Positions 54,925 to 63,343 of a stretch of 64,000 bases of DNA are shown here, in pieces. The first letter of the stretch is position 1. Each line of letters starts with the position of its first letter. The notes beneath the pieces were generated by a model. It saw nothing but the letters and a program-made list of their open reading frames with translations, was not told where the DNA came from and did no database searches. Source of the stretch: Alkalimarinus coralli (GTDB lineage Bacteria > Pseudomonadota > Gammaproteobacteria > Pseudomonadales > Oleiphilaceae); assembly GCF_023650515.1 (NCBI RefSeq), contig NZ_CP096016.1:1822001-1886000 (forward strand). Reading direction: 5' to 3'. The translations under genes and the position numbers were made by a program.

Positions 54925-56583
54925 ATGTACAAGTACGACGACTACGATCGCAATATCGTTCTTGAGCGAGTAAAGCAGTTCAGAGGACAAACTGAACGTT
55001 TTTTCTCTGGAGACCTCTCTGAAGACGAGTATCTTGCTCTACGACTACAGAACGGGCTATATGTGCAGCGCCTTGCGCCTATGTTGCGAGTGGCAATCCC
55101 CTATGGAATGCTATCTTCAGCTCAACTTAGAACCTTGGCTGACTTATCAAGAACCTACGACAAAGGCTACGTTCACTTTACCACTCGCCAGAATGTCCAG
55201 TTTAACTGGCCTGAAATAAAAGATGTTCCAGACATGCTGGAAGCGTTGTCCTCGGTAGAAATGCATGCCATCCAGACAAGTGGTAACTGCATACGTAACA
55301 CCACTACAGACCAATTCTCTGGCGTGATTCGAGATGAAGTGACCGACCCTCGCCCGTACTGCGAAATTATTCGCCAATGGTCAACATTCCACCCTGAGTT
55401 TGCTTATCTCCCCCGTAAATTCAAAATTGCAGTCAACGCAAGCCCATCAGAAGATCGCGCGGCGATTAAAGTTCATGATATTGGGCTGGAGATTGTTAAA
55501 AATGAAAAGGGTGAAATCGGTTTCAGAGTATTTGTTGGCGGTGGCCTGGGCCGTACACCGCTCATAGGCTCGGTTATTAACGAGTTTCTGGAAGAGCAAG
55601 ACCTATTAACCTATCTCGAGGCAATTGTACGCGTATACAACCAACACGGTCGACGCGACAACAAGTACAAGGCTCGAATCAAGATATTGGTAAAAGCGCT
55701 GACACCAGAGGTGTTTGCCAAGAAAGTTGCAGACGAGTGGCAACACATTAAAGACAGTGAAGCTAAATTAACAACTGACGAAATTGGTCGTGTAAAACAG
55801 TTTTTTGTTGCGCCAAATTACGAAGACAGTGTTTCGCTTGGTTCATTTGAGGAGCAACTGGCCTCCAATAAGGCATTTTCCAACTGGGTTAAACGCAACA
55901 CCAACGAGCACAAAGTTGACGGCTACTCAATTGTGACACTAACGCTTAAGAAGACAGGGATACCGCCAGGTGATGTCAGTGACAAAAAGCTTGAGATAAT
56001 TGCTGATATGGCAGATCAATACAGCTTTGGCGAAGTTCGAGTCGCTCATGATCAAAATATTGTTTTAGCGGATGTTAAGCAGTCCGACTTGTTTGAACTA
56101 TGGAAAAAGGCTCAAGCAGCCGGCTTTGCAACCCCTAACCTGAACATGTTGACTGATATTATTTGCTGCCCAGGGGGAGACTTCTGTGCGCTCGCAAATG
56201 CCAAATCAATTCCCATAGCAGAACAGATTCAAAAGCGTTTTGACGACCTGGATTACCTGTATGACCTTGGCGAGCTTGAGCTCAATATTTCTGGCTGCAT
56301 GAATGCCTGTGGTCATCACCATGTTGGAAATATTGGTATATTAGGCGTCGACAAAAAGGGCCAGGAGTTCTACCAGGTATCCCTCGGAGGCTGCTCTGGA
56401 AAAGATGCGTCAATTGGAAAGATTCTCGGGCCATCTTTTGCACAGGAAGAAATGGCAGATATTGTCGAGAAAATTATCAACGTATATGTCGAAAACAGAA
56501 CAGACGAAGAGTTGTTCCTTGATACATATCGCCGAATTGGAATGACCCCATTTAAGGAGCGTGTTTATGCCAAAGCTCATTAA
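54925..56583 (+). CDS. cysI: sulfite/nitrite reductase haemoprotein subunit (CysI-like)
   Basis: 552 residues. Reduces sulfite to sulfide (or nitrite to ammonia) with a sirohaem-[4Fe-4S] centre. Cluster ligands: C-x5-C in CCPGGDFCALANAKS and C-x3-C in NISGCMNACGHHHVGN. FTTRQNVQFNWPEI, TSGNCIRNTTTDQFSG and RDNKYKARIKILV are further reductase blocks. It is the single-subunit CysI found with DUF934 in pseudomonads, not the CysJ-linked enterobacterial form. Sulfite is the likely substrate because of the DUF934 gene and metH next door; nitrite cannot be excluded. Confidence 0.92.
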   Translation: MYKYDDYDRNIVLERVKQFRGQTERFFSGDLSEDEYLALRLQNGLYVQRLAPMLRVAIPYGMLSSAQLRTLADLSRTYDKGYVHFTTRQNVQFNWPEIKDVPDMLEALSSVEMHAIQTSGNCIRNTTTDQFSGVIRDEVTDPRPYCEIIRQWSTFHPEFAYLPRKFKIAVNASPSEDRAAIKVHDIGLEIVKNEKGEIGFRVFVGGGLGRTPLIGSVINEFLEEQDLLTYLEAIVRVYNQHGRRDNKYKARIKILVKALTPEVFAKKVADEWQHIKDSEAKLTTDEIGRVKQFFVAPNYEDSVSLGSFEEQLASNKAFSNWVKRNTNEHKVDGYSIVTLTLKKTGIPPGDVSDKKLEIIADMADQYSFGEVRVAHDQNIVLADVKQSDLFELWKKAQAAGFATPNLNMLTDIICCPGGDFCALANAKSIPIAEQIQKRFDDLDYLYDLGELELNISGCMNACGHHHVGNIGILGVDKKGQEFYQVSLGGCSGKDASIGKILGPSFAQEEMADIVEKIINVYVENRTDEELFLDTYRRIGMTPFKERVYAKAH

Positions 56584-57052
56584 GGACAACCAGGTTATCG
56601 AAGATAACTGGATTATCGTTGAAAGCGACTTTCAAGGCACTCTCCCTGAGCAGTCAGTCATCGTTCCACTGGATTACTGGCTAGAAAATAGAGATGCTCT
56701 TCTTGCTCGAAAAAATGTAGGCGTATGGCTTGATAGCCACGAAGAGCCTGCTCCACTCGAATGTGATGTAGATGCACTACCAGTAGTAGCCATTAATTTC
56801 CCTAAGTTTGCAGACGGTAGAGGTTACTCTTACGCTCGACTACTGCGTGAACGGTATAACTACCAGGGCGAGCTTAGAGCGATTGGCGACGTATTACAAG
56901 ATCAGTTGTTTTATATGAAGCGCTGTGGATTTAACGCTTTCGCAGTAAGAGCTGACAGGGACATTGAGATAGCACTTAGCGGTCTAAGCGACTTTTCCAA
57001 TAGCTACCAAGCCGGGTGCGACAACCCCACCCCATTGTTCCGCAGAAGATAA
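56567..57052 (+). CDS. DUF934-family protein linked to sulfite reductase
   Basis: 161 residues. DUF934 proteins accompany CysI-type reductases in proteobacteria; the exact role is not established, perhaps in electron transfer or assembly. The family signature FPKFADGRGYSYARLLRERYNYQGELRAIGDVLQDQLFYMKRCGFNAF is complete. ATG at 56567 is chosen because AAGGAG (56554-56559) lies 7 bases before it; it overlaps the reductase gene by 17 bp. A strong terminator follows. Confidence 0.93.
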   Translation: MPKLIKDNQVIEDNWIIVESDFQGTLPEQSVIVPLDYWLENRDALLARKNVGVWLDSHEEPAPLECDVDALPVVAINFPKFADGRGYSYARLLRERYNYQGELRAIGDVLQDQLFYMKRCGFNAFAVRADRDIEIALSGLSDFSNSYQAGCDNPTPLFRRR

Positions 57053-57065
57053 TCTCCTACCTAAG

Positions 57066-57111
57066 CAGCAGGTTAAAAGACAACGCTATAGTTCAGCCTT
57101 TTAACCTGCTG
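57066..57111 (+). terminator. terminator after the DUF934 gene
   Basis: CAGCAGGTTAAAAG and CTTTTAACCTGCTG form perfect 14-bp arms with an 18-base loop, followed by TTTCGATAACGCTTTTCC. Confidence 0.78.
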
Positions 57112-57245
57112 TTTCGATAACGCTTTTCCCTCCGCCCCACACCACCAAGAACATTGGCTAACAAATAAGGGCATTTTATGATCAGACAAGTTAGTTCACT
57201 CAAACAAATTCAACCACATTAGCGCTACTAAAGCTCAAGTTGCAT

Positions 57246-57274
57246 ATTCTATACTAGAATAATGGTGTACCATT
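57246..57274. promoter_or_regulatory. two adjacent palindromes upstream of the antiporter gene
   Basis: ATTCTATACTAGAAT (57246-57260) is a 6-bp-arm palindrome with a 3-base centre, and AATGGTGTACCATT (57261-57274) directly follows with 6-bp arms and a 2-base centre. They lie 68-96 bp before the antiporter ATG and may be paired operators; no known consensus is recognised. Confidence 0.5.
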
Positions 57275-57341
57275 AACTGGAAAACTACTTCTCATTCTGT
57301 TTGTTTTCAACAAACCCGTCGTAAATGGATGTATTAGTTTT

Positions 57342-58508
57342 ATGGATAGCCAGTCTATAGTCACATCTTTCTTTCTGATATTTTCGGGTGCCGCCGTTCT
57401 GGCATCAGTCGTTCTTTACACCAGGCAACCCTTGCTCGTTGCCTATATTGCACTGGGGGCCATCCTGGGGCCTTATGGGCTTCACTTGGTAACTGATGCA
57501 CACTTGCTCTCAGAAATAGCAGAGATAGGCATTATCTTTCTATTATTTCTTTTAGGGCTGGATATGCAGCCAAGCAACCTTGCCCGCATGCTTAGGAAAG
57601 CCACTGTTGTCGCGATTGGAAGCTCAATAATATTTGCAGCCTGTGGCTACATCATCGCAAAGTTGTTTGGTTATTCCCAAACAGAGAGTATCGTCATTGG
57701 CGTAGCCATGATGTTTTCAAGCACAATCATTGGCATAAAATTATTGCCTACAACCGTGCTTCATCACCGTCATACCGGTGAACTTGTTGTAGGGCTTTTA
57801 TTGCTTCAGGATTTAATTGCGATCATCGTTCTACTAATGTTGGGCGGAAAAGAGTCAGAGTCCACCTGGCAGCAATTCCTGCAAACACTAATTATGCTTC
57901 CAATCTTGGTACTGGTAGCATTTCTAGCCGTCAAATATATTATCGTTAAGCTTCTTCAGCATTTTGACCGATTTCATGAGTACATATTTCTTCTTGCCAT
58001 CGGCTGGTGCCTTGGTATTGCACAACTAGCTGAACTTTGTGGTTTGTCACTTGAAATCGGCGCGTTTATCGGCGGTATCAGTATTGCTACCAGCCCTATA
58101 TCTCAATACATAGCGGTGCACCTAAAACCGCTTAGAGATTTTTTTCTTATATTGTTTTTCTTTTCGCTAGGGGCTAGTTTTAATTTGGGACTTCTTTCAG
58201 AGGTCATATTAGCGTCCACAATACTCGCCATCTGCATGCTTATTGTGAAACCCATCGCTTTTCGTTATTTACTGGGCTTTATTAAGGAGCCTGCTGACCA
58301 GTCTTGGGAAGTGGGATTCAGGTTAGGGCAAATAAGCGAGTTTTCTTTGCTTATTGCCTTTTTAGCAACGTCTACCGCCATCATCGGAACGAATGCATCC
58401 CATGTGATACAGGCAACTGCGATAATTACGTTTATATTGAATTCTTATGTGGTTATTTTCCGCTTCCCAAGCCCAATTGCCGTAAGCGATAAATTAAGAA
58501 GAGACTAA
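57342..58508 (+). CDS. CPA2-family cation/proton antiporter, membrane domain only
   Basis: 388 residues, about 12 membrane segments, related to KefB/KefC and other monovalent cation:proton antiporters. Marks: TRQPLLVAYIALGAILGPYG, FLLFLLGLDMQPSNLARM, SSTIIGIKLLPTT, LLLLQDLIAIIVLLML with the conserved aspartate, LSLEIGAFIGGISIA and LRDFFLILFFFSLGASFNL. The usual C-terminal TrkA-N/RCK regulatory domain is missing; the protein ends after the last membrane helix. Ion specificity unknown. Alone between a terminator and sohB. Confidence 0.85.
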   Translation: MDSQSIVTSFFLIFSGAAVLASVVLYTRQPLLVAYIALGAILGPYGLHLVTDAHLLSEIAEIGIIFLLFLLGLDMQPSNLARMLRKATVVAIGSSIIFAACGYIIAKLFGYSQTESIVIGVAMMFSSTIIGIKLLPTTVLHHRHTGELVVGLLLLQDLIAIIVLLMLGGKESESTWQQFLQTLIMLPILVLVAFLAVKYIIVKLLQHFDRFHEYIFLLAIGWCLGIAQLAELCGLSLEIGAFIGGISIATSPISQYIAVHLKPLRDFFLILFFFSLGASFNLGLLSEVILASTILAICMLIVKPIAFRYLLGFIKEPADQSWEVGFRLGQISEFSLLIAFLATSTAIIGTNASHVIQATAIITFILNSYVVIFRFPSPIAVSDKLRRD

Positions 58509-58523
58509 AGCAGAAGGAGAAAT

Positions 58524-58553
58524 GAGGTTTCAGATAGCCGCATCTAAAACCTC
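58524..58553. terminator. terminator between the antiporter gene and sohB
   Basis: GAGGTTT and AAACCTC enclose AGAT and ATCT with one mismatch; TATTATATTA follows. The two flanking genes converge, so it may serve both. Confidence 0.65.
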
Positions 58554-58560
58554 TATTATA

Positions 58561-59604
58561 TTACGAAATAAAGCGACTCTGCTGTGCAGTACTGATTAGC
58601 TTTTGTATAGCCTGTTCAACACCAGCAGCAATTGATAACCCCAGCTTTTCCTGAAGGGATTTCTTCTCTTTATATTTTACTTCAAATACATCCAGCGATT
58701 CGCAGGCCTGAGAAATATACTCATCAGATGTTTTAAGTTCATCAACAAGATTTACATCCAGCGCACGCTTACCAAACCAAACATCACCGTTGGCCACCTC
58801 GGAAATATTCACAACCGGCCGGTGCTCTCTGACAAATGACTTAAACAGCTCATGAGTATCTTCCAAGTCGTGTTTAAACTTTTCCCTACCCTGATCAGTG
58901 TTTTCACCAAACATAGTCAACGTTCGCTTATGCTCACCCGCGGTCAAAAGCTCTATATCAATACTGTTTTTCTTTAATAGTTTATTAAAGTTCGGCAGCT
59001 GGGCCACCACGCCTATTGAACCAAGCACCGCAAAAGGAGACGCCAGGATTTTATCCGCTACGCACGCCATCATATAACCACCGCTGGCAGCCACCTTATC
59101 GACACAAACAGTCAGAGGGATATTCGCATTTTTGATGCGATCCAACTGAGCAGACGCCAATCCGTAAGAGTGAACCATACCACCGCCACTCTCCAGCCTT
59201 ACCACCACCTCATCATTTTTGGGGTCGGCAACAGATAGCACCGCAGTAATCGAATTTCTGAGCGTCTCATTTTCAGACGCTTTAATATCGCCATCGAAGT
59301 CGATGACATACATTCTCTTGGCTGGCTTACTATCCCCTTTGGCGGAACTTTTACTCTGGTTTTTTTTATCCTTCTTAGCGGCCTTCTCTTTTTCTTTTAT
59401 TTCATCCTTGTCTAATATTTCGCCCTCAAGCGCATCCTTCATGTTCGAAATTCGCTTGTTCACCTTATTAACTTCAATAACGCCCTCAGTAGCGTGCTTA
59501 CCCTTCGCCGATACTGCTACAATACCCGCAACCGCCAACACAACAGCAATCACTACCGTTATTGCCTTAGCTAGAAAAACGCCATACTCCGCCAAAAATT
59601 CCAA
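58561..59604 (-). CDS. sohB: protease SohB (S49 family)
   Basis: 347 residues. An inner-membrane serine protease of the SppA/SohB group. Membrane helix about 15-33, lysine-rich linker 64-97, then the catalytic domain with S174 in DKVAASGGYMMACVADKI and K226 in TAGEHKRTLT, the Ser-Lys dyad. VLGSIGVVAQLPNFNKLL is a family block. Start is TTG at 59604, with AAGGGG upstream, matching SohB starts. Substrate unknown; in E. coli multicopy sohB suppresses a htrA mutant. Confidence 0.93.
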   Translation of the reverse strand: MEFLAEYGVFLAKAITVVIAVVLAVAGIVAVSAKGKHATEGVIEVNKVNKRISNMKDALEGEILDKDEIKEKEKAAKKDKKNQSKSSAKGDSKPAKRMYVIDFDGDIKASENETLRNSITAVLSVADPKNDEVVVRLESGGGMVHSYGLASAQLDRIKNANIPLTVCVDKVAASGGYMMACVADKILASPFAVLGSIGVVAQLPNFNKLLKKNSIDIELLTAGEHKRTLTMFGENTDQGREKFKHDLEDTHELFKSFVREHRPVVNISEVANGDVWFGKRALDVNLVDELKTSDEYISQACESLDVFEVKYKEKKSLQEKLGLSIAAGVEQAIQKLISTAQQSRFIS

Positions 59605-59981
59605 GCAACTTCCCCTTTACTAATAAGTTTTAGATATATTAAGTGTAAATCTCAAAAACAACAGAGCATTCGGCAATTTTCTGCTCCCGGACGATCTTTG
59701 CTATAAATTCATTAAGTCAACGCTCGAATATGAGGGCTTTTAAAACAAATACAAGCCTTCTTAAACAAACTATCACGCCACCAAGCTTTATTGATTTGGC
59801 GTTCATTTATTTTCAAACAAGCGTTCGATTGGCTATTGACATACTGATCAATTACACATAACCTCACTTTGCTCGATTAATTATCGACTCATAAATTAAG
59901 AAAGATACAGTAACATCACATGATATCTAAAGTCTAAATTAGAAAGTGTGAGTTAATCTAAACACGCAGAAGGATATACAA
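59605..59981. promoter_or_regulatory. sohB-SCP2 divergent intergenic region
   Basis: 377 bp without a gene. A plus-strand TTGACA at 59836-59841 may be a -35 box for the SCP2 gene. TTCAAAC (59812-59818), four bases, then GTTCGAT (59823-59829) is a degenerate inverted repeat similar to the CAAAC-GTTTG boxes of PsrA-type fatty-acid regulators; the match is imperfect. Otherwise AT-rich and featureless. Confidence 0.35.
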
Positions 59982-60296
59982 ATGCCTGTAGCAAAAATCT
60001 TCGAGACATTAAAAGACAACTTTAACGCCGATGCAGCAGCAGGGGTAGACCTAGTATACCAATTTGAAATCGAAGATGCCGATTCTTACCACTTGGTTAT
60101 CAACGACGGCACATGTGAGCTGATTCCTGGTGAGCATAACGATCCATCTGTAACGCTGATCATGAACAGTGAGACACTTCAGGGAATCGTAAGTGGCGAA
60201 ACTGACGGTATGCAAGCATTCATGGCAGGTCAACTTCGTGCAGAAGGTGACATGATGCTGGCAACCAAGCTAGGTGAGCTTTTCGACATCAGCTAA
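59982..60296 (+). CDS. SCP2 sterol-binding-domain protein
   Basis: 104 residues, a minimal SCP2 fold: VDLVYQFEIEDADSYHLVINDGTCELIPGEHNDPSVTLIMNSETLQGIVSGETDGMQAFMAGQLRAEGDMMLATKLGELF. The SGETDGMQAFMAGQLRAEGDMMLA stretch is the conserved lipid-pocket part. Bacterial members may bind lipids or acyl-CoA; function unproven. Stand-alone with its own terminator. A similar gene lies near sohB in Pseudomonas, as I recall. Confidence 0.92.
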   Translation: MPVAKIFETLKDNFNADAAAGVDLVYQFEIEDADSYHLVINDGTCELIPGEHNDPSVTLIMNSETLQGIVSGETDGMQAFMAGQLRAEGDMMLATKLGELFDIS

Positions 60297-60315
60297 GCTT
60301 CTAGCAGATTAGAGT

Positions 60316-60344
60316 AAAAAAGGCAGAATATCTCTGCCTTTTTT
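60316..60344 (+). terminator. terminator after the SCP2 gene
   Basis: AAAAAAGGCAGA and TCTGCCTTTTTT with a 5-base loop; classic intrinsic terminator, usable on both strands. Confidence 0.92.
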
Positions 60345-60425
60345 ATTGCCGCTACGTTAAGACACAATACCGACTTCCTCCGCGACGCAGCAAATCGCTC
60401 CCTCAATGGTTTACGGAATATAGAA

Positions 60426-61076
60426 CTATTGCCAATTATTAACAGCTGACTCGGCCGGTTCATTCAACGGTTTTGCATACGGCCCCTGATTGTTCAGCAA
60501 TACCGCATACAACGCACCATCCTTCATCGGCAGATAGGTTGCACTGCCATATTTAGCCTTAACCCAAGGTAACCAAGCGTTATTATTAACCGCTGACCAC
60601 ACATCTGCGACAGATGTTGCACCGCTAATATCATAAACTGTTCTCGCTTCGGCACGCTCATCCTCCAACGAAATATATCGCCCACTTAACCGGTCTAAGC
60701 GATATCCGGGCTCAAGGCCTAACATTGCCAGCGGGCCACTCCAGGTAATCATTCGTACATCAAGCTGCCACTGATCACCTTTAACTGAATACTCGCCCTC
60801 CTCACCTTCAGGTAACGCAACAGTAATTTGGTATTCCTTATCGGCGACCTCTTTAACTGCCACCGTAGCAATCGTTTGATCGTCTGAAATAACGCCATAG
60901 GATAAGAAGTCCCATGCGATGGCAATAAGTACAAGTGAAAAGGCAATCGCCAACAGTGAAGCGGTTCCTCTCAACCACGCCATAATCCATCGACGACCCA
61001 GCAGGGTCTTTAGAGCAACAGCCGTTAGTAGTACGGCGATAAGGGCAAGCAACAGACTGAGAATGATGTATAACAT
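60426..61076 (-). CDS. uncharacterised inner-membrane protein
   Basis: About 216 residues with two N-terminal membrane helices (about 1-22 and 36-57) and a periplasmic domain rich in strands: VKEVADKEYQITVALPEGEEGEYSVKGDQWQLDVRMITWSGPLAMLGLEPGYRLDRLSGRYIS, then YDISGATSVADVWSAVNNNAWLPWVKAKYGSATYLPM. Similar proteins are labelled as putative transporters in some genomes without evidence. ATG at 61076 is preferred to a TTG at 61097. It follows fimL by 61 bp on the same strand. Confidence 0.75.
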   Translation of the reverse strand: MLYIILSLLLALIAVLLTAVALKTLLGRRWIMAWLRGTASLLAIAFSLVLIAIAWDFLSYGVISDDQTIATVAVKEVADKEYQITVALPEGEEGEYSVKGDQWQLDVRMITWSGPLAMLGLEPGYRLDRLSGRYISLEDERAEARTVYDISGATSVADVWSAVNNNAWLPWVKAKYGSATYLPMKDGALYAVLLNNQGPYAKPLNEPAESAVNNWQ

Positions 61077-61137
61077 AGGAATAACTGCACTAATCAATTA
61101 ATGTAACGATGAATAACCGTTATCCTATTTTACGCAT

Positions 61138-62850
61138 TCACGAAACTGGATAGTTGATGGACTTCAGACTTTCTTCAGCAAGGGATAATAAGTCCGTATT
61201 AACAGACTCTCTGCCACTAATGGTTTCAATATAGTATTCGAGTGAGGTCAGAGTATCAGCAAGCGTGTCTAATACCGACTCTTCTGGTCGACTATCCTTT
61301 TCGAGCAACTCATTATCTATACACTCAGCGCTTGCAGCTAACGCAGCAGCCAACCGCTCTTCGCCCACCATGAACATACTTCCGCGAACGGCATTCAACG
61401 TTGTTTTCACATTGGCTAAGTGCATCTTATCCCAGTTGGACTCAACAAATGCTGTAATCGCCCTTTTGGTAAGTGTAATCCCCGACTGGGCTTCATCTGT
61501 TACAACAATCATCGCCTCAGAAAGGTATGGGCTGTTTTCAACGCCCTGCTCAACTTTAATACTGTTATCGAGCTCTGGCGTTATCCCTGTTTCTTCAAAT
61601 CGCTTAATAGCCTGCTCAATAGTCAATACTGCATTCGCAACGGCAATTAACTCTTCTTCAGTTGGTGTTTTTCCACCTTCAGACCAGGTTTTAAGCGCTT
61701 CATTTTGACTTGTAGCCAGTTCAGCTAACTGGGTTAAGTCCAGCATTACAAGGGTGCTAGCAAGCTTCTCTAAACCTGAAGATATAACGCTAAAGTCGGT
61801 GACGTCGGGATCGATCCCCCGTTCAATAATATCCAACTTATCTTTAAGCTGAGATATTTCTTCAATCAGGGCACCGGACAATGAGCGCAATACATCAACA
61901 CCAGGGCCAAACAGTCTCTTTCGATGAGAGACCAACTTTTGCTCATCCAGTGCCAGTGGTTTTACATCGTATGCCTGTAAAATATCCCTCACCTCCTGGT
62001 TGTTAGAACCACTGAGTGACAGGATGTATAGCAACTCTTTAATGATTGAATCTGGTGCCGTTTTTGACGTAACCACCTTTCCGACATACACGAGCTCTTT
62101 CGTGTAGCGTTCAATTCTCATCAATAGGCGCTTACGAGACTGGGTCGCCTCCATTTGCCGATCATTAATTGCCTGCCCGGCGATTGCCAGCAAACACCAC
62201 AAACCAGACAAAGGAGAGTTACCACATAACTTGGATAACCCTAGTGCAGATCGAGTCAGAAGCTTAGTACTAACTGATAAATTTTGTTCACGAATAATAC
62301 CCAGCAACGCTACTTGATACATATGCCTCAGGCGTCTCGCCCGAAGATCAAAGTCGGTGATCTCAGAAGCGTCAGCGATATCAAGATTAACGCAATGGTC
62401 TACCTTGCGCTGCATATCTACATCAAAAAAGTGCGAATCTGGAAATGGCTTATTCTTAATTGCGACTCTTAGCTCGTTAATGATTGGTAAGAGTAATTCA
62501 GGATGGTCTTCGCGCCGCTGCTGGTAGTATTCAATATAGCGCCTTAAAATAAACAATGCGTTATTGAGTGAAGTGAGCAAGTTGTTTTTGTCGTCAGTTG
62601 CCCCCACAGGTACTTCATTAGCAAGAGAGACGGCTTCATGGCACAACAAAACCCCGCCTTGAATTTCAACAAGCACGAATATGCCGCGAAGCTGGTTAAG
62701 GAAGTCTATACAGTTCTGTAAATCTTCGCCGCTTTCTCTGTTTTCCTGGAATCGCTCCAGGTTTTTCTCGGCCTGTTTAACGGTTGTTTCGATCTCTGAC
62801 TGAACGAGTTCAAACGAATTAGCCTTCGCCCCTACTGAAGCTGCAGTCAT
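61138..62850 (-). CDS. fimL: FimL-like protein (ChpA N-terminal-domain homologue)
   Basis: 570 residues. FimL of P. aeruginosa (about 560 residues) resembles the first part of the ChpA chemotaxis kinase, including degenerate Hpt modules without the phospho-histidine, and is needed for type IV pilus function and cAMP signalling. Here LNQLRGIFVLVEIQGGVLLCHEAVSLANEV is an Hpt-like helix pair; the family pattern continues with LRRYIEYYQQRREDHPELLLPIINELR. Position near dnaQ fits P. aeruginosa. No ChpA core is in the window. A role in twitching motility is inferred. Confidence 0.85.
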   Translation of the reverse strand: MTAASVGAKANSFELVQSEIETTVKQAEKNLERFQENRESGEDLQNCIDFLNQLRGIFVLVEIQGGVLLCHEAVSLANEVPVGATDDKNNLLTSLNNALFILRRYIEYYQQRREDHPELLLPIINELRVAIKNKPFPDSHFFDVDMQRKVDHCVNLDIADASEITDFDLRARRLRHMYQVALLGIIREQNLSVSTKLLTRSALGLSKLCGNSPLSGLWCLLAIAGQAINDRQMEATQSRKRLLMRIERYTKELVYVGKVVTSKTAPDSIIKELLYILSLSGSNNQEVRDILQAYDVKPLALDEQKLVSHRKRLFGPGVDVLRSLSGALIEEISQLKDKLDIIERGIDPDVTDFSVISSGLEKLASTLVMLDLTQLAELATSQNEALKTWSEGGKTPTEEELIAVANAVLTIEQAIKRFEETGITPELDNSIKVEQGVENSPYLSEAMIVVTDEAQSGITLTKRAITAFVESNWDKMHLANVKTTLNAVRGSMFMVGEERLAAALAASAECIDNELLEKDSRPEESVLDTLADTLTSLEYYIETISGRESVNTDLLSLAEESLKSINYPVS

Positions 62851-63343
62851 ACACTACCAATTCCTAATTTTAATTGGACACCCACTTTTGGCTTTATTGC
62901 CGCGCCTGTAAACCTCGTAAATCGTGTACCTTACAACTTAGAGGATCACTAATAATTTTTTATTTAACTTTAACTTATAACACATTTTTCATGTGATACA
63001 AGAAATTGACTGTATCAAAGCATTACTTTTAGTAACTTTGTATAAATTGCTTTTTAGCCTACCTATTTCGTTTATGTCTGCGGGAAACACCCCGTTTATT
63101 TTGTTAAGGATAGACTAAAACGAAACACTTAACCCAACAGGCAAGCGTAGCTGGTTTCAGTTCACTGATAGCATGATAAGGTTAAGTACATTGATGGCTT
63201 TCAGACTGAACCCTTCCCCCATCAAAACATAGTGTTAAAATCTGAGACATTAAGAAAAGGAGCACGGGGGAGAAATAGGCAATCAGGCCCTTGCAAATCG
63301 CTCTGAAAAGATATGATCCAAAAGCATATATCGAAAGAAAACG
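62851..63343. other. gene-free stretch between dnaQ and fimL
   Basis: 493 bp with no gene I can support on either strand. It contains a short dyad CCAATT/AATTGG (62857-62877) and an imperfect inverted pair GGTTTCAGT/ACTGAACC (63153-63161, 63204-63211). No tRNA fold or known RNA motif was recognised. Confidence 0.3.
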
